A DNA stretch of 22,832 nt from Betaproteobacteria bacterium (GTDB taxonomy: Bacteria > Pseudomonadota > Gammaproteobacteria > Burkholderiales > SG8-41), in NCBI GenBank assembly GCA_021414185.1, contig JAIOOZ010000104.1, forward strand, positions 1 to 22,832, read 5' to 3'. Both the position numbers and the translations under genes were made by a program. Numbering within the stretch: position 1 is the first letter of the stretch; the number at the start of each line of letters is the position of its first letter. Positions 1 through 7,070 of the stretch are shown in pieces. The notes under the pieces were generated by a model. The model was given only the letters and a program-made list of their open reading frames with translations. It searched no databases and was not told the DNA's origin.

Positions 1-910
1 ATCGAAATACCGGGCCGCGCTTTGCGCAGCCGGCGCACGATGGATTTGTATTCGAGGACGCTATAGCCGCGCTTCATCGCCGCCAGCACGCGGTCCGAGC
101 CTGACTGCACCGGCAGGTGCACGTGATCGACGAGTTGCGGCAGCCGCGCGTAGACGTCGATCAGGCGCTGCGTGAATTCGCGCGGGTGCGAAGTGGTGTA
201 GCGCAGCCGTTCGATGCCGGGAATGGCGGCAACATATTCGAGCAGCAGGGCGAGGTCGGCCGGCGTGTTATCGGACCCCGGTATTGCAGTGTCGGAATCG
301 CTGACCGCTGACCTGTAAGCATTCACGTTTTGCCCGAGCAGGGTGATTTCCCTGACGCCCTGCTGCGCGAGTTCGGCGACGTCGGTCAGGACGTCTTCGA
401 GCGGGCGCGATACTTCTTCGCCTCGCGTGTACGGCACCACGCAAAAGGTGCAGTACTTGCTGCAGCCTTCCATGATCGAAACAAACGCGCTGCCGCCTTC
501 TGCGCGCGCCGGCGGCAGGCAATCGAACTTTTCAATTTCGGGAAACGAGATGTCGACCTGCGGTTTGCCGGTGGCGCGCCGCGCGGCGGGGTCTGCGGGC
601 CGAACACGAGATCAACGTAAGGCGCGCGTTTGACGATGGCGGCACCCTCCTGGCTGGCGACACAGCCGCCGACGCCGAAAATGATTTCGGGCCGCAGTTG
701 TTTCAGATGTTTGACGCGGCCCAGGTCGTGAAAAACTTTTTCCTGCGCTTTTTCACGCACCGAGCAGGTATTGAACAGAATCACGTCAGCGTCGTCGGGG
801 GTCGCGGTTGCCACCATGCCGTGCGCCGCGTGCAGTACGTCGGCCATCTTGCCCGAGTCGTACTCGTTCATCTGGCAGCCGAAGGTCTTGATGTAGTACT
901 TGGACGGCAC
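1..910 (-). pseudogene. miaB: miaB, tRNA-2-methylthio-N6-dimethylallyladenosine synthase, frameshifted and 3'-partial
   Basis: MiaB is a radical-SAM enzyme that adds a methylthio group to N6-isopentenyl-A37 of tRNAs. The N-terminal domain is readable from a GTG start at 910, with the three Fe-S cysteines at residues 12, 49 and 83 (TFGCQMNE, NTCSVREKA, GGCVASQEG). After FGPQT (codon at 592-590) the reading frame breaks. The homologous sequence resumes two bases later in another frame as AARRATGKPQVDISFPEIEK, then the radical-SAM motif CSKYCTFC and GEEVSRPL, and stays open to position 1. Compared with remembered MiaB proteins, about eight residues (LHRLPEMI-like) are missing between FGPQT and AARRA, so roughly 22 bases appear to be lost, which shifts the frame. 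The original frame stops at 386. The gene overlaps the preceding stop by one base (taGtg). It is either a true pseudogene or a consensus error; the family assignment is secure. Confidence 0.9.
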
Positions 911-1233
911 TAGGGCTTCTTGACCTGCGCCTGTTCCTGCGGCGTCAGTATATAGATGCGCGCGATGTCGCCATTCATGTCGAGGGTGTACACAACGTCC
1001 GCTCCCGGCGGCAAAGCTTCGTGCAGGATGTAGCGGTTGTTCTCGTCGTAAATAACGCCGCCCGGCGCCAGTTTGAACGGCGCGGTCCCACCAAAGTTGA
1101 TGTAGGGCAGCGGCAGCCGTTGCGCGCCGACCTTCGCGGGTTTGGCGTTGGCCGGCAGCGTGCGCAACTGGGCGTACGCGACGCCGGTCGTCAGCAGTAT
1201 CACGGTCAGCGACAGTGCCAGAAGCTGGCGCAT
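910..1233 (-). CDS. small exported protein of unknown function
   Basis: A 107-residue protein with a clear signal peptide (MRQLLALSLTVILLTTGVAYA, likely cut before QLRT). A proline-rich, basic stretch follows, then a compact C-terminal domain containing GGVIYDENNRYIL and PPGADVVYTLDMNGDIARIY, and it ends in a lysine-rich tail. I do not recognise a named family. It is probably periplasmic. Its TAG stop overlaps the GTG start of miaB by one base, so the two are translationally coupled and co-transcribed. I chose the ATG at 1233 because it starts directly at the signal peptide and has a GAGG just upstream, though unusually close. A TTG at 1254 would add seven residues. Two TATAAT hexamers on the same strand upstream (1290-1295 and 1329-1334) give it a plausible promoter. 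Confidence 0.7.
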   Translation of the reverse strand: MRQLLALSLTVILLTTGVAYAQLRTLPANAKPAKVGAQRLPLPYINFGGTAPFKLAPGGVIYDENNRYILHEALPPGADVVYTLDMNGDIARIYILTPQEQAQVKKP

Positions 1234-1289
1234 GGCCTCAAATGCGTGTTTCAAAGTGGATTCGAAACCCTTTTAAATCAGATGGCTGC

Positions 1290-1334
1290 ATTATAACCGA
1301 GAGCCTGTGGCACCGGTCAGGGGTGGCGATTATA
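1290..1334 (-). promoter_or_regulatory. tandem sigma-70-like -10 elements upstream of the exported protein/miaB pair
   Basis: Read on the minus strand, perfect TATAAT hexamers occur at 1295-1290 and 1334-1329. The first would start transcription near 1283, about 50 bases before the ATG at 1233. Neither has a good -35 box at 17 bases; the nearest for the first is CTGACC at 19 bases. They sit between the tRNA terminator and the gene, which is where a promoter is needed. The call rests on the -10 matches only. Confidence 0.4.
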
Positions 1335-1407
1335 CCTAATGATAATGCGCGTTCAGCGAATGCGCGAAAACGCCGGATTTGGCTGGCGGCACACGCGCCA
1401 AAAATGG

Positions 1408-1437
1408 AAAAGGGCTTGCGGCGCGGCAAGCCCTTTT
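1408..1437 (-). terminator. rho-independent terminator downstream of the tRNA
   Basis: A perfect 12-bp inverted repeat, AAAAGGGCTTGC (1408-1419) and GCAAGCCCTTTT (1426-1437), has a six-base loop. On the minus strand it begins 12 bases after the tRNA CCA end and runs into a T-rich stretch, so it should end the tRNA transcript. The A/T arms make it nearly symmetric. Confidence 0.85.
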
Positions 1438-1448
1438 CAGACAGATGC

Positions 1449-1525
1449 TGGTGGTGATGGGTGGAATTGAACCACCGACCTTGGCGTTATGAGTGCCACG
1501 CTCTAACCGACTGAGCTACATCACC
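1449..1525 (-). tRNA. tRNA with CAT anticodon (elongator Met, or Ile2)
   Basis: A complete 77-base cloverleaf including an encoded CCA (1451-1449). The acceptor stem is GGTGATG/CATCACC, the D arm GCTC/GAGC, the anticodon loop CTCATAA with anticodon CAT, and the T arm GGTGG/CCACC with loop TTCAATT. The 7-bp Watson-Crick acceptor stem, including G1-C72, argues against initiator tRNA. CAT leaves elongator methionine or the lysidine-modified isoleucine tRNA, and I cannot separate these by eye. The anticodon stem has an A31-C39 mismatch next to the loop. The gene has its own promoter and terminator and is divergent from the ubiH-like gene. Confidence 0.93.
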
Positions 1526-1603
1526 AAAAACCGGATTTTCGTTGCCTACGGCAGGCCAGTCAATCGGCCGTTGCGCCGCAAGTCGCCTTAGGCAAGGCGC
1601 CGG

Positions 1604-1632
1604 AGTCTAGATTTCGACCCCCGATTTGTCAA
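1604..1632 (-). promoter_or_regulatory. strong sigma-70 promoter of the tRNA gene
   Basis: On the minus strand there is a perfect -35 TTGACA (1632-1627), a 17-base spacer and -10 TAGACT (1609-1604). The bases after the -10 are strongly GC-rich (CCGGCGCC), the kind of discriminator known from stringently controlled stable-RNA promoters. Transcription would start near 1597, giving about 72 bases of 5' leader before the tRNA. A 6-bp hairpin, CGCCTT/AAGGCG (1584-1599), lies in that leader. Confidence 0.75.
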
Positions 1633-1756
1633 GAATGGCCGCTTGCGGCGGCGTTACCCCGTTCATCGCCGGGCAATGACCGCCGGGCGGGCTCCTTTGC
1701 GGACTTCAGGCGGCGCCATTAAACTGCGCCTTCCCTGGTAGTTATGATGGCCATGC

Positions 1757-2923
1757 ATGGATTTTGACGTAATTATTGTAGGCGCCGGATTGGTCGGCGC
1801 GAGCCTGGCGCTGGCACTCCGCGGTGCCGGGTTGCGCATTGCGGTGATCGACACGCAACGGCCGCGGCCCGTTGTCGATCCCACCGATTGGGACAGCCGC
1901 GTATACGCGATTAGTCCAGGCAGTGCCGAATTTCTGCAAACGTGCGGTGCGTGGAGTGCGCTCGACGCGGACCGTGTGTGCCGGATCGAAGACATGCATG
2001 TTTTTGGCGACGACGCCGTTTCGGCGCTCAAGTTTGGCGCGTACGATGCAGGCTTGCGCGAATTGGCGGTGATCGTCGAAAACCGTGAACTGCAGCGCGC
2101 GCTGGGACAGGCGCTGGAGAGTGCGCCGCAGGTGGAAATCATCGCGCCCGTGACGTGCACGGAGTTGAATTTCACCGCGGATGCCGCGCAACTGGCGCTC
2201 GCTGACGGACGTCGCTTGCAAGCGCGCCTCATCGTCGGCGCCGACGGCGCGGATTCCTGGGTGCGCTGTCAGGCTGCGATTGAAGTCGAAACGCGTCCTT
2301 ATCAGCAGACGGCGGTAGTTGCCAATTTCGCGCTCGCGCGGCCGCACCGCGGTGTCGCGGCGCAATGGTTTTTGCGCGATGGCGTACTGGCATTGCTGCC
2401 GCTGCCTGGCGCGCGCGTCTCGATGGTGTGGTCGACTGCCATTGAACACGCGGCGCAGTTGCTCGCGCTGACGGCCGATGAACTGGCCGCGCAAGTCGCC
2501 GCGGCGGCGCAGAACAAGTTTGGCGACATGAGCTTGATTACGCCGGCGGCGGCGTTTCCGCTGCGCATGCAGCGCGTGCGGCGCCTGGTACAGCCGCGCC
2601 TTGCCCTCATAGGGGATGCTGCGCATAATGTGCACCCGCTGGCAGGCCAGGGCGTGAATCTCGGTTTTCGCGACGCGCGCGAGTTGGCGCAGGTGCTGGC
2701 CGCACGCGGCGCGCAGGCCGATTGCGGGGACTATCATCTGTTGCGGCGCTACGAGCGCGCGCGGCGGGAAGACATTGCGACCATGCAGTTCACCACGGAC
2801 ACTTTGCAGCGCCTGTTCAACAACGATGACCAGCGGCTGGCGAAACTGCGCAATCTGGGCCTGCGGCTCGCCAACCGGCAAGCTCAACTGAAGAACCTTT
2901 TAGTACGGCATGCGGTCGTATAG
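1757..2923 (+). CDS. UbiH/UbiF/COQ6-family FAD-dependent monooxygenase
   Basis: A flavin-dependent aromatic hydroxylase of 388 residues, the usual length for ubiquinone-ring hydroxylases. Visible motifs are the N-terminal dinucleotide fold IIVGAGLVGASLAL (GxGxxG at 9-14), the substrate-side DWDSRVYAIS, the second FAD motif IVGADGADSWVR, and the C-terminal ribityl-binding LIGDAAHNVHPLAGQGVNLG. These define the UbiH/UbiF/UbiI/COQ6 family, whose members hydroxylate different ring positions in ubiquinone biosynthesis. The position cannot be told from sequence reading, so no symbol is given. No strong Shine-Dalgarno precedes the ATG at 1757. The adjacency to dsbC, 37 bases downstream, is familiar from betaproteobacteria. 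It is transcribed away from the tRNA. Confidence 0.88.
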   Translation: MDFDVIIVGAGLVGASLALALRGAGLRIAVIDTQRPRPVVDPTDWDSRVYAISPGSAEFLQTCGAWSALDADRVCRIEDMHVFGDDAVSALKFGAYDAGLRELAVIVENRELQRALGQALESAPQVEIIAPVTCTELNFTADAAQLALADGRRLQARLIVGADGADSWVRCQAAIEVETRPYQQTAVVANFALARPHRGVAAQWFLRDGVLALLPLPGARVSMVWSTAIEHAAQLLALTADELAAQVAAAAQNKFGDMSLITPAAAFPLRMQRVRRLVQPRLALIGDAAHNVHPLAGQGVNLGFRDARELAQVLAARGAQADCGDYHLLRRYERARREDIATMQFTTDTLQRLFNNDDQRLAKLRNLGLRLANRQAQLKNLLVRHAVV

Positions 2924-2960
2924 CGTGCCGGATCGAAACCAACCCCTGTTAAGGATCATC

Positions 2961-3674
2961 ATGCAAAAAGCCCATGCGATTATTGTTTTCCTGCTGCTGG
3001 CGTGCGTCAGCGCGGTGGCCGGCGCCAGCGAAGCCGCCGTCAAGGCGGCATTTCAGAAAAAATATCCGGACGTCACAGTCGAGAGCGTGGTCAAAACGCC
3101 GCTGCCCGGCATTTACGAAATCTTCGCGAATGGCGATCTGATTTATGCCGACGAAAAAGTGGCCCATCTCTTCGTCAACGCGACCCTGGTCGACACGGAA
3201 AAAAAGGTCAGCCTCACCGAGGAGCGCAAAAGCAAGCTGACGGCAATCAAGTTCGATCAGTTGCCGCTCAACCTCGCCGTCAAGCGGGTCAAAGGCAAGG
3301 GCACGCGCAAGCTCGCATATTTTGCCGATCCGAATTGCGGCTACTGCAAGAAATTCGAACAGGACCTGACCAAGATCAACGACGTGACGATCTACGTGTT
3401 CTTCTATCCTGTGCTGGGGCCGGATTCGATCGAAAAAGCGAAATCGATCTGGTGCTCGAAAGACAAGATCAAGGCGTGGGATGACCAGTTGGTCAACGGC
3501 ATTGCGCCGACCGCCGCCGGCACCTGCGATACGTCATCGATCGACAAAACGATTGCGTTCGGCAAACAAAAAGGCATTAGCGGCACGCCGACCATGTTCT
3601 TCGTCGACGGCCAGCGCGTGCCCGGCGCAATTCCGGTCGAGATGATCGAGCAGCGCCTGGCTGCCGCCAAATAG
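2961..3674 (+). CDS. dsbC: thiol:disulfide interchange protein DsbC (periplasmic disulfide isomerase)
   Basis: DsbC reshuffles wrong disulfides in periplasmic proteins and is kept reduced by DsbD. The 237-residue product has a signal peptide (residues 1 to about 22, ending AVAGA), an N-terminal dimerisation domain (GIYEIFANGDLIYAD) and a thioredoxin fold with the catalytic CGYC at 126-129 in FADPNCGYCKKF. The cis-proline loop SGTPTMFF is present, as is a second cysteine pair (SIWC and AGTC) matching the structural disulfide of the family. The start at 2961 is chosen because AAGGA (2951-2955) sits at the right distance and the signal peptide begins there. An upstream in-frame ATG at 2910 would overlap the preceding gene and bury the signal peptide. 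Confidence 0.95.
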   Translation: MQKAHAIIVFLLLACVSAVAGASEAAVKAAFQKKYPDVTVESVVKTPLPGIYEIFANGDLIYADEKVAHLFVNATLVDTEKKVSLTEERKSKLTAIKFDQLPLNLAVKRVKGKGTRKLAYFADPNCGYCKKFEQDLTKINDVTIYVFFYPVLGPDSIEKAKSIWCSKDKIKAWDDQLVNGIAPTAAGTCDTSSIDKTIAFGKQKGISGTPTMFFVDGQRVPGAIPVEMIEQRLAAAK

Positions 3675-3721
3675 GGGTTGCCGCCGCGGGGTGCGTGGCC
3701 GCCGACACAAGGCTGACTCCG

Positions 3722-4414
3722 ATGGATGCCGCATTCACATTAGCCCCGGCCGTATCGTTTGATGCCGTTTCAACGCAGGCGTGGGCGCGGCTGCTCAAAG
3801 CGTGCGCGGTATCCTTCCTGCTGCATGTCGTGCTGCTTGTCGGGCTGCCGGTAAATCCGACCGGTGGAGTGCCGCGGGTGGTGTCGACGATTACCGCGCG
3901 GCTCGAGCCTGCCGCGCAAGAGCCGGCGCCGGAGAGCGCCGCGTTGCTGCCGGATCCGGCGGCTACGCCTGCGCCGCTCGCAGACCACCCGCAAAAACCG
4001 GCGGATGCCAAAACCGAAACCAGGACGGAGCCGCCGCGCGCGAAAGAACCCGCCGCGGCGCCAAGCGGCGGCATTGAAGTGCCGTTCATACGCGACCCGA
4101 CTTATTATTCGATGAAGCAGCTCGACGTGCTGCCGCAGGCACTGACGCAGCCCCGGCTCGATTACCCGGAGTCCGCGACCAGTGCGAAAGTCGACGGGCG
4201 CGTGCACGTGCTGCTGTTGATCGACGAATTCGGCGTCGTCAACGACGTGTCGGTCATCGAGGCACAGCCCCCGGGCTATTTCGAGACCGCGGCGATCGCC
4301 GCGTTTCGCGCCGTGCGGTTCGTGCCGGCGCAAAAACAGGGACACGCGGTGAAAAGCCGCATATCCCTGCAGGTCAAATATCTGTACGGCGACAGCGCGG
4401 GCGCGCAGCGCTAG
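3722..4414 (+). CDS. TonB-like energy transducer
   Basis: A 230-residue protein with TonB architecture. A cytoplasmic N-terminus is followed by one membrane helix (about residues 24-42, LLKACAVSFLLHVVLLVGL) that contains the SxxxH signature of TonB (S31, H35), through which TonB couples to ExbB/ExbD. A proline/alanine/glutamate-rich periplasmic linker follows (about 45-120). The C-terminal domain has VDGRVHVLLLIDEFGVVNDV and a final AAFRAVRFVPAQ segment typical of TonB/TolA C-termini. No exbB, exbD or receptor gene is in the window, so the partner is unknown. I prefer the ATG at 3722 (AAGG at 3709-3712). A GTG at 3695 would add nine residues. The gene ends four bases before the convergent mltA stop. 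Confidence 0.82.
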   Translation: MDAAFTLAPAVSFDAVSTQAWARLLKACAVSFLLHVVLLVGLPVNPTGGVPRVVSTITARLEPAAQEPAPESAALLPDPAATPAPLADHPQKPADAKTETRTEPPRAKEPAAAPSGGIEVPFIRDPTYYSMKQLDVLPQALTQPRLDYPESATSAKVDGRVHVLLLIDEFGVVNDVSVIEAQPPGYFETAAIAAFRAVRFVPAQKQGHAVKSRISLQVKYLYGDSAGAQR

Positions 4415-4418
4415 GCGC

Positions 4419-5648
4419 TCAGTTTCCGGCTGGCAGCGGATAACTGTTTGGCAGCAGCACCCACATTTTGCCGCTTTGACGCATGCGACCGGCGAACGCA
4501 GTGGCCTCGTTGCCGAAACCCCAGAAAAAATCCGCGCGCACCGCGCCGCGGATCGCGCCGCCGGTGTCCTGCGCCAGCATCAGCTGGTTGAGCGGCTGGC
4601 GCGCGTTCGGCATGGTGGTGGCGAGAAATACCGGCGCGCCGAGCGGAACGTAGCGCGCATCGACCGCGATGCTGCGGCGCGCGGTGAGCGGCACGCCCAA
4701 CGCGCCCAGCGGTCCCGGCAGATTGGGCGGCATTTCGCGGAAGAACACGTAGCTTGCGTTGTAGTTGAGCAGGTCCTGCAGCTTGTCGGGGTTTTGTTTC
4801 GCCCATGCCTTGATGCCCTGCATCGAAGCTTTTTCCAGCGGCAGATCGCCGCGGTCGACAAGCAGGCGGCCGATCGAGCGGTACGGGTGGCCATTCTGCT
4901 CGGCGTAACCGAGCGCGATCGTGCCGTTGTTGTCGAGCTTGACGCGCCCCGAGCCCTGGATCTGCAGGAAGAAGAGTTCGACCGAATCCTCGACCCACAC
5001 GAGTTCCTTGCCCGTCACGGGCGCCGCGCCGTTTTCGATTTGGGCGCGGTTGAAATACGGCACGACGCGCTTGCCTTCAACACGCCCGCGCAGTCGCATG
5101 CCCTTCAGTTCCGGGTAAAGCTCGCTGAAGTCCACCACCAGCAGGTCGTCGGGCACGCCGTACACCGGCACGCGGTAGCGCGCGCTCTTCGTGCGGCTGC
5201 CGTTCAGCAGCGGTTCGTAGTAGCCGGTGACCAGACCGCTGTCGCTGCCGTCGGGGTTGACGACCTGGTACGGCGTGAAGTTGGTTTCAAAAAAGCGATA
5301 GAGCGTTTCGCGCGAAGGTTCGCCGAGAGTCGTTGCCACGCTGCACACCGATTGCCACGCGGGCTGGTTTTTCAGCGCGCCGCAACTGGTGAGAAACGCG
5401 CTCCACGCGAGTTGCGGATTGTCTTCGCGCCAGCCGCTGATAGCGTCCCAGCCGGTTGCCCGCAACGGGTTGAAAGCGACGGGTGGTTTGGGCGTCGGAA
5501 CTTCAACTGAAGGTTCTGGCGTAGTCGCGGGCACGGTGGGCGCAGGTGTTGGCGCCGGGACGGGTGCTGCGGGCGGCTTGCCGGGCAGCAGGGATTCGCA
5601 GGCGGCGAGCAAGGCCAGTGCGGTCACGGCGATGCAGCGGAGTATCAT
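4419..5648 (-). CDS. mltA: membrane-bound lytic murein transglycosylase A
   Basis: MltA cleaves peptidoglycan glycan strands from the outer membrane with formation of 1,6-anhydro-muramyl ends. The product starts with a lipoprotein signal, MILRCIAVTALALLAAC (lipobox LLAAC, Cys17), then a proline-rich linker. The MltA domain shows GLVTGYYEPLLNGS, VPVYGVPDDL, FFLQIQGSGRVKL and NASYVFFRE. The C-terminal 3D domain has LAQDTGGAIRGAVRADFFWG, where the catalytic aspartate lies. At 409 residues it is near the normal length. I chose the ATG at 5648 because it gives a proper lipoprotein signal. Upstream in-frame starts at 5702 and 5729 would add an arginine-rich leader and overlap the divergent small ORF. 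A TATACT at 5682-5677 could be its -10. Confidence 0.93.
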   Translation of the reverse strand: MILRCIAVTALALLAACESLLPGKPPAAPVPAPTPAPTVPATTPEPSVEVPTPKPPVAFNPLRATGWDAISGWREDNPQLAWSAFLTSCGALKNQPAWQSVCSVATTLGEPSRETLYRFFETNFTPYQVVNPDGSDSGLVTGYYEPLLNGSRTKSARYRVPVYGVPDDLLVVDFSELYPELKGMRLRGRVEGKRVVPYFNRAQIENGAAPVTGKELVWVEDSVELFFLQIQGSGRVKLDNNGTIALGYAEQNGHPYRSIGRLLVDRGDLPLEKASMQGIKAWAKQNPDKLQDLLNYNASYVFFREMPPNLPGPLGALGVPLTARRSIAVDARYVPLGAPVFLATTMPNARQPLNQLMLAQDTGGAIRGAVRADFFWGFGNEATAFAGRMRQSGKMWVLLPNSYPLPAGN

Positions 5649-5676
5649 GGGGCGCAGGCGAAGCACGATGCGCCGC

Positions 5677-5686
5677 AGTATATAAC
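5677..5686. promoter_or_regulatory. possible overlapping divergent -10 region between mltA and the small ORF
   Basis: The AT-rich stretch at 5677-5686 reads TATACT on the minus strand (5682-5677) and TATAAC on the plus strand (5681-5686). It sits 29 bases before the mltA start on one side and 15 bases before the small ORF start on the other. No convincing -35 box is seen at 17 bases for either direction. This is position and -10 similarity only. Confidence 0.3.
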
Positions 5687-5700
5687 ACTGAAAGTTGGAC

Positions 5701-5811
5701 ATGCTCTGGTTGTTGCTTGAAGCAGGCACGGCGCTCGCGGTACTGCTGCTGATCGTCTGGTGGACGTGGCCGAAGAAACCGCCGCGCGATGGCGGCTCCG
5801 GCGGGAGTTGA
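5701..5811 (+). CDS. putative 36-residue single-pass membrane protein
   Basis: An ATG-to-TGA frame encodes MLWLLLEAGTALAVLLLIVW followed by WTWPKKPPRDGGSGGS. It has a single hydrophobic helix (about residues 2-23), a Trp-rich interface, then a short basic/proline and glycine/serine tail, which would be cytoplasmic by the positive-inside rule. This layout is common for real bacterial small membrane proteins and is unlike the arginine-rich shadow frames nearby. It is divergent from mltA and convergent with apaG, fitting the gap between them closely. The Shine-Dalgarno is weak (TTGGA just upstream). I do not know a named family. It could still be chance coding. Confidence 0.5.
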   Translation: MLWLLLEAGTALAVLLLIVWWTWPKKPPRDGGSGGS

Positions 5812-5842
5812 GCCGCGCCCGCATCGCTGCAATGCAGTTGCG

Positions 5843-6226
5843 TCAGTGCAGCACTCGCGGGATGGACAGCGTGAATTCGGGAATGGCGGCATCGAACTGC
5901 AGGCCGTCGTCGGCGACCATCTGGTAAGTACCGCGCATGGTGCCGACCGGTGTCGCGATCGCGGTGCCGCTCGTATATTCAAAACTCTCGTCGGGTTGCA
6001 GTTTCGGCTGCTCGCCGACGACGCCGAGCCCGCGCACTTCCTGCGACTTGCTGTTGGCGTCGGTGATGATCCAGTGGCGGCTGATCAGCTGCGCCGCGAT
6101 GCTGCCGGTGTTTTTCAGGGTGATGGTGTAAGCAAACACGTAGCGGTCCTGGCCCGCGTCCGACTGCTCGGGGACGTAAGTCGTGCGCGTGGTGACGGTG
6201 ATTTCGTATTTCTTGTCTGCAGTCAT
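5843..6226 (-). CDS. apaG: ApaG protein (Co2+/Mg2+ efflux-associated, DUF525)
   Basis: A 127-residue protein of the ApaG/DUF525 family, a fibronectin-III-like beta sandwich. Family features are VTTRTTYVPEQSD near the N-terminus, the core YTITLKNTGSIAAQLISRHW with WIITDANSKSQEVRGLGVVG, LQPDESFEYTSGTAI, and GTMRGTYQMV near the end. The biochemical role is unsettled in the family; genetics in enterobacteria link it to cobalt resistance. The chosen ATG at 6226 gives family length (about 125). An in-frame start at 6286 would add 20 non-family residues. No Shine-Dalgarno is visible before 6226. It is divergent from rpe, a pairing often seen in betaproteobacteria. Confidence 0.93.
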   Translation of the reverse strand: MTADKKYEITVTTRTTYVPEQSDAGQDRYVFAYTITLKNTGSIAAQLISRHWIITDANSKSQEVRGLGVVGEQPKLQPDESFEYTSGTAIATPVGTMRGTYQMVADDGLQFDAAIPEFTLSIPRVLH

Positions 6227-6318
6227 GGAGGTTTTGACGGCGCGCGCGGCGCAAAGTTCGATGCCCGCCATTGTAACCGCTGACATGCCGCAACTATCGG
6301 AAAAACGACAATACCGGG

Positions 6319-6324
6319 TAGAAT
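6319..6324 (+). promoter_or_regulatory. possible -10 element giving a leaderless rpe transcript
   Basis: TAGAAT lies seven bases before the rpe ATG at 6331, so transcription from it would start at or next to the A of the start codon. No Shine-Dalgarno is present in the intervening bases. A -35 box at 17-18 bases is not recognisable, which weakens the call. Confidence 0.3.
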
Positions 6325-6330
6325 CCGCCT

Positions 6331-6993
6331 ATGTACCGCATAGCCCCCAGCATATTGTCGGCAGATTTCGCGCGCCTCGGCGACGAAGTGAAGAGTGTGG
6401 TCGCCGCCGGCGCCGACATCATTCATTTCGACGTCATGGACAACCATTACGTGCCCAACCTGACGATCGGGCCGCTGGTGTGCGCGGCGCTGCGGCCGCA
6501 CACGACAGCGCCGATCGACGTGCACCTGATGGTCAAGCCGGTGGACCGCATCATTCCCGATTTCGCGCAGGCCGGCGCCAATATCATTTCGTTTCATCCG
6601 GAAGCCTCCGAGCATATCGACCGCACCATCGGCTTGATCAAGGAGCACGGCTGCAAAGCGGGTCTCGTGTTCAATCCGGCCACGCCGCTCGATTATCTCG
6701 ACCACGTGCTCGACAAGCTCGACCTCGTCCTCATCATGTCGGTGAACCCGGGTTTCGGCGGCCAGAAATTCATCCCCGGCGCGCTGGCCAAGCTGCGCGC
6801 GGTGCGCGAGCGCATCGCCAAATCGGGCCGCGATATCTGGCTCGAAGTCGACGGCGGCGTGAAGACCGACAACATCGCCGAGATCGCGCGCGCCGGCGCC
6901 GACACCTTTGTGGCCGGCTCGGCCATTTTTGGCGCCAAGGACTATAAGGCGACGATTGCGCAAATGCGCGGAGAACTCGCCAAGGTCAAATAA
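6331..6993 (+). CDS. rpe: ribulose-phosphate 3-epimerase
   Basis: Rpe interconverts D-ribulose 5-phosphate and D-xylulose 5-phosphate in the pentose phosphate and Calvin pathways. The 220-residue TIM barrel shows the full family signature set: APSILSADFARLGDE at the N-terminus, the metal-binding HFDVMDNHYVPNLTIGP, VHLMVKP, SFHPEAS, the mobile loop MSVNPGFGGQKFIP, and the catalytic-aspartate strand LEVDGGVKTDN followed by the phosphate-binding AGADTFVAGSAIFG. Length and start match the family. It is followed 77 bases downstream by gph, as in many betaproteobacterial rpe-gph-trpE clusters. Translation may start without a Shine-Dalgarno. Confidence 0.97.
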   Translation: MYRIAPSILSADFARLGDEVKSVVAAGADIIHFDVMDNHYVPNLTIGPLVCAALRPHTTAPIDVHLMVKPVDRIIPDFAQAGANIISFHPEASEHIDRTIGLIKEHGCKAGLVFNPATPLDYLDHVLDKLDLVLIMSVNPGFGGQKFIPGALAKLRAVRERIAKSGRDIWLEVDGGVKTDNIAEIARAGADTFVAGSAIFGAKDYKATIAQMRGELAKVK

Positions 6994-7043
6994 GTTTCCG
7001 CGCGCAACCAGCGAGGCTCTTTCCGCTTTTCATTCTGTAACGA

Positions 7044-7060
7044 ACGCCGCGCCGCGGCGT
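7044..7060 (+). repeat. GC-rich hairpin just upstream of gph
   Basis: A perfect 7-bp inverted repeat, ACGCCGC (7044-7050) and GCGGCGT (7054-7060), has a three-base loop and ends ten bases before the gph ATG. No T tract follows, so it is a poor terminator, and no Shine-Dalgarno lies between it and the start. It may influence gph translation or mRNA stability. Confidence 0.55.
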
Positions 7061-7070
7061 CATTTCCCCC

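Noticed and set aside
386..588. C-terminal part of the 386-910 minus frame (after FGPQT) as real protein
   Set aside because: It has no MiaB similarity, while another frame over the same bases encodes the conserved radical-SAM domain.
1335..1352. Fur-box-like TAATGATAAT stretch
   Set aside because: Only about half of the expected 19-base operator is present, and no iron gene is adjacent.
1742..2887. 381-residue minus-strand frame
   Set aside because: It lies fully opposite the ubiH-like gene and is rich in Arg, His and Gln, as is typical of a shadow frame in GC-rich DNA.
4476..5510. 344-residue plus-strand frame
   Set aside because: Antisense to mltA, Arg/Ala/His-rich, with no recognisable domain; mltA explains the region.
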